Shown here: positions 63,396 through 64,000 of the stretch, piece by piece | Position numbering within the stretch: position 1 is the first letter of the stretch | How the letters are laid out: the number at the start of each line of letters is the position of its first letter | Assembly (NCBI GenBank): GCA_017961325.1 | Contig: JAGCXM010000015.1 | Location: 73,408 to 137,407 of the forward strand | DNA length: 64,000 nt | Origin: a bacterium | GTDB lineage: Bacteria > UBP6 > UBA1177 | Direction of reading: 5' to 3' | Notes under the pieces: model-generated | The model's input: the letters and a program-made list of their open reading frames with translations, nothing else | What the model was told of the DNA's origin: nothing | The model's database searches: none | Made by a program: the position numbers and the translations under genes

Positions 63396-64000
63396 TCACT
63401 TGCATACATAATCGTCAGTCATATATTCGGCACACCATTCATCGTTTTCGCAGCTTTTTGCAACACACTGCGAATTTCTGCACTCGTAAAATTTTTCCGG
63501 GTAAACAGAATTTGAGCAGTCGGCGGCAGTAGAACACGAAATCGTGCAGATTTTCAATGTTTTTCCGTCATATTCCTGCGGCAGACACTTGTAATCGCTT
63601 GAATATGTCGTGGTTTCGCACTCGGCATCGCTCAGGCAGCCTGTATAGACGCACAATCCGCTTTCGCATTTGTAGTTGTCAAAATCGTAGGCATACTGCG
63701 TTGAAGAGCCCTGACCGTAAAGATCGCAGTCGGCATCTTCCGAGCACACCGGCGTACATTCCGGGTAACCGTAAGCTCCGTTTTTGTTGCAGCGGTAGAC
63801 TCTGCCGGTCGCGGCAGTAACAGCTTCGTATATTTCGTCACATTCGGCATCGCTCAGGCAGCCTAAATATACACACCTGCCGTTATCGCAATTGTAGTTG
63901 TCAGCGTCGGTTATGGCGTTAAAACCTGCCGGAACGCAGTCTGAAGCCTTTTTGCAACCGATAACGCAGTATTTTGCCGCATTTTCCGACGGGTTTTCTT
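63396..64000 (-). CDS. Cys-rich tandem-repeat secreted protein, 5' end outside the window
   Basis: The frame is open to the right edge, so only the C-terminal roughly 200 residues are seen; the GTG at 63749 is merely internal. The visible part has about seven Cys-rich modules, alternating forms of NYxCxxGxCVYxGCLSDAEC and CTxxCSxxADC, e.g. DNYNCDNGRCVYLGCLSDAEC-like and DNYKCESGLCVYTGCLSDAEC-like copies. Paired disulfides are expected. Similar repeats occur in large surface lipoproteins of delta-proteobacterial-type genomes. It ends 15 bp before the cupin gene and may head the same operon. Function unknown. Confidence 0.72.
   Translation of the reverse strand, partial: ENPSENAAKYCVIGCKKASDCVPAGFNAITDADNYNCDNGRCVYLGCLSDAECDEIYEAVTAATGRVYRCNKNGAYGYPECTPVCSEDADCDLYGQGSSTQYAYDFDNYKCESGLCVYTGCLSDAECETTTYSSDYKCLPQEYDGKTLKICTISCSTAADCSNSVYPEKFYECRNSQCVAKSCENDEWCAEYMTDDYVCK

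Overview
The window reads as chromosome of an anaerobic, Gram-negative-type bacterium with mid-range G+C. Diderm features are SecDF-YajC, many lipoproteins with clear lipoboxes, and an outer-membrane barrel candidate. Long Asp/Ser/Thr-rich linkers, a Myxococcus-type Cys-rich repeat, DUF1566 and formylglycine-enzyme-like lipoproteins, thrombospondin type-3 repeats and a YlxR-L7Ae fusion point to a Myxococcota or other former-Deltaproteobacteria lineage. The placement is inferred from gene style, not from a marker tree. A trimeric [FeFe]-hydrogenase suggests a fermentative, H2-evolving (or H2-using) metabolism.

Layout. 1-6890: end of an acidic-linker secreted protein and a very large C25-like (gingipain-type) protease. 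7056-14777: PilZ protein, NadB, then three tandem beta-lactamase-fold serine-hydrolase lipoproteins. 14874-21804: GlnS (minus), a coiled-coil/TPR-like secreted protein, a lipoprotein, then a minus operon of dCMP deaminase, AI-2E permease and a queuosine-tRNA-mannosyltransferase-like glycosyltransferase. 21988-33313: a plus-strand block of exported proteins (SH3/barrel, two formylglycine-enzyme-like lipoproteins, ASH-like, PKD/DUF2135-like) followed by FolE2 and a subtilase. 33335-36123: long-form urocanase and a TIGR02757 protein. 37790-46022: rimP-nusA-ylxR/L7Ae-infB-rbfA-PBP1A. 46105-54494: hydrogenase locus (DRTGG, PHP, GHKL ATPase, DUF1566 lipoprotein, NuoE-like, Trx-like ferredoxin, NuoF-like, HydA), closed by a strong terminator. 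54712-59714: yajC-secD-secF-recJ (minus). 59832-64000: a triple thioredoxin-fold lipoprotein, a split mannose-1-P guanylyltransferase/cupin pair and a Cys-rich repeat protein cut by the window edge.

How genes fit together. The hydrogenase subunits form a HydABC-type NADH/ferredoxin-linked enzyme; the maturases HydE, HydF and HydG are not in the window. FolE2 (first step toward preQ0/queuosine or folate), the QTMAN-like enzyme and ManC (GDP-mannose) could supply one tRNA modification route, but they are not co-operonic. Much of the remainder is secreted or lipid-anchored surface machinery.

The most unusual non-coding signal is a pair of about 60-bp elements. Each holds five TCGN motifs at an exact 8-bp period between GC-rich inverted arms. 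They lie in opposite orientation on either side of the hydrogenase structural genes. Several independent promoters can be read as -35/-10 boxes with the same 16-bp spacer.
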